Positions 62,918 to 64,000 of a DNA stretch of 64,000 bases are shown piece by piece (positions within the stretch are counted from its first letter, which is position 1; every line of letters starts with the position of its first letter). A model generated the notes under the pieces. That model saw nothing but the letters and a program-made list of their open reading frames with translations, was not told the origin of the DNA and did not search any database. The translations under genes and the position numbers were made by a program. Source of the DNA: Bretschneidera sinensis (taxonomy: Eukaryota; Streptophyta; Magnoliopsida; Brassicales; Akaniaceae); NCBI GenBank assembly GCA_023935145.1, contig CM043703.1:21377227-21441226 (forward strand). The letters run 5' to 3'.

Positions 62918-63873
62918 TTACGCTAGGCAGAATAGCTATTATTCTGCAGGCTAGTTGAACAGATAGTTCACGGGGACTAACACAAGAAAAAACCCTAAAG
63001 AATATAGAGAAACAACTTTGATGTTTTTTTTAAAATTATGCAAATACAATAATAATGCTGGTGAAACCTTAAGACCTTATTTATAAGGTCGAAGCTAAAA
63101 TAGGAAAATAAAATTAAGGAAGAATTTAAATTAAATAAAATAAAAAGTTTCTTAAAAATTGAAAACTATCAATTTGAATGTCGAAATGTCGTTTTTTGGC
63201 TTAAAAACAATAATGCTTAGTACAGAGTACTAAGTTTTTCCCAGAAGCTTGTTTCCAAACAGAAAAGGGTCTTCGGGGCCCAATCCAAGCCTGTGGCCCG
63301 CTAAACGATGTAAACCGACCTAGGTAGCCCACTTACCATCTAACAACTCAGTATAATCTGACTTGGATCCCCTTGCATCAGTCGCCTCGGGCTGAAAAGA
63401 ACTTGTCCTCGAGCTCACGACAGCCACATCGGAATCCCCAAAACAAGGACTCAAGTGTTTCACATTAAAGACATCAGACGGCAACCCAGGAGGAAGATCC
63501 TCTGGTATCAGGTCAGAAAACTCTGCTAACAACTGCTGCACCTCGGGCAAATCCACTCTGAAACCAAGATCTCCATAACGATCCTCCCGACCACGGCATT
63601 CCCCGAATCGAGTAAGATTGTAATACGGTTTTCGAAACTAGAATCAGAATCTTGATCTTTCATCTCACGATCACCAAAATTCTGCGCCATTAGACCCTGG
63701 GTTAACTTTGTAACCTGCCTCTGTAAATCCTCAATCATCATATCCTGAACTTTATGATCATGGCGTGGGGCTTCCTCGTTCGGAACCTGCCCGCGACAAC
63801 AACGACCACGATCACCAGCCATTGAAACTGATGAAATCTCACCCCATAAAGATGCTGAAGCTCTGATACCAAC
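62918..63873 (-). repeat. Array unit U23
   Basis: One G is missing in the NPYYN-coding part (ATACGGTTTTCG near 63627), so the Gag piece (63822-63526) and the Pol-tail piece (63556-63320) are in different frames. The LTR start is altered (TTACGCT). Confidence 0.85.
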
Positions 63874-64000
63874 TAAGACCGAGCAGAATCATGATTATTC
63901 TGCAGGCTAGTCGAACAGATAGTTCATAGGGAGTAACACAAGAAAAAACCCTAAACAATACAGAGAAACAACTCTGATGTTTTATTTAAAATTATGCAAA
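63874..64000 (-). repeat. Array unit U24, cut by the window end
   Basis: Only the first 127 bp of an LTR are seen (TAAGACCGAGCAGAATCATG and on). It shows that the array continues beyond the window. Confidence 0.85.

Larger units (their letters stand above)
41761..64000 (-). mobile_element. Tandem array of 23 complete and 1 partial miniature LTR retrotransposon units (~957 bp)
   Basis: LTR starts recur at 41761, 42717, 43674, 44632, 45589, 46546, 47503, 48491, 49449, 50406, 51363, 52326, 53314, 54278, 55251, 56205, 57161, 58120, 59077, 60034, 61002, 61961, 62918 and 63874, giving periods of 954-988 bp. Each unit is one LTR (about 463 bp; longer in U7, U12 and U14) and one internal region ending at an iMet primer site next to the following LTR. 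The internal region derives from an E1/E2-like element by two deletions. The first joins Gag after VDLPE to VQQL of the Pol linker. The second joins GLPP of the linker to DVFNV of the integrase tail. All units are in the same orientation, and the array runs past the window end. Confidence 0.95.

Noticed and set aside
41761..64000. CRISPR-like or other bacterial repeat array.
   Set aside because: The period is about 957 bp, the units contain LTR, primer site and Gag sequence, and the setting is plant nuclear DNA.

Overview
The window looks like nuclear DNA of a flowering plant, probably a eudicot. It is AT-rich and intron-containing. It carries cucumisin-type subtilase relics, a tRNA-derived SINE, and Ty3/gypsy LTR retrotransposons whose primer-binding site matches plant initiator-Met tRNA. 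I see no intact host gene. Everything recognisable is tandem duplication plus retroelements.

Left part (1-41760): about six head-to-tail copies of a 6.1-6.8 kb unit. Each unit carries one dead subtilase gene on the minus strand (I9 prodomain, S8 domain, PA-like segment, catalytic-Ser exon, Fn3-like tail ending at a recognisable stop) plus a 1-2 kb spacer. One SINE sits at the same place in the five copies that keep that region. Units 1 and 2 are nearly identical and share a 703-bp-offset internal duplication of the Ser exon, with filler DNA at the join. A Ty3/gypsy element (30405-35635, flanked by ATATA duplications) sits in the spacer of unit 5. The remnant of the same insertion (13470-16979), carried by segmental duplication, follows unit 2. 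Empty target sites remain in other units.

Right part (41761 to the window end): a head-to-tail array of 23 complete units and one cut unit, about 957 bp each. Each unit is one ~463-bp LTR plus one ~495-bp internal region of a miniature derivative of the same retroelement family. The internal region encodes a short fusion: Gag N-terminus, then about 20 residues from the start of Pol, then the Pol C-terminus, whose last ~20 codons lie in the LTR. Neighbouring units share LTRs, so each LTR can act both as promoter of one unit and terminator of the next. The array has higher-order structure: a 5-unit block (4817 bp) repeated once, with an LTR that is chimeric at the crossover, and a 2-unit block (about 1952 bp) repeated once. 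Six units keep an uninterrupted ATG-to-stop frame. This array, a retrotransposon in the course of becoming a satellite while partly keeping an in-frame fusion ORF, is the most unusual thing in the window.

Inferred order of events: a subtilase decayed and received a SINE; the dead gene amplified in tandem; a full-length element inserted in one unit and was co-duplicated; one copy was truncated by illegitimate recombination; a miniature element inserted in unit 6 and expanded by LTR-LTR unequal exchange; the 6.8-kb pair and the 4.8-kb block are the latest duplications. All identities and counts are by eye.
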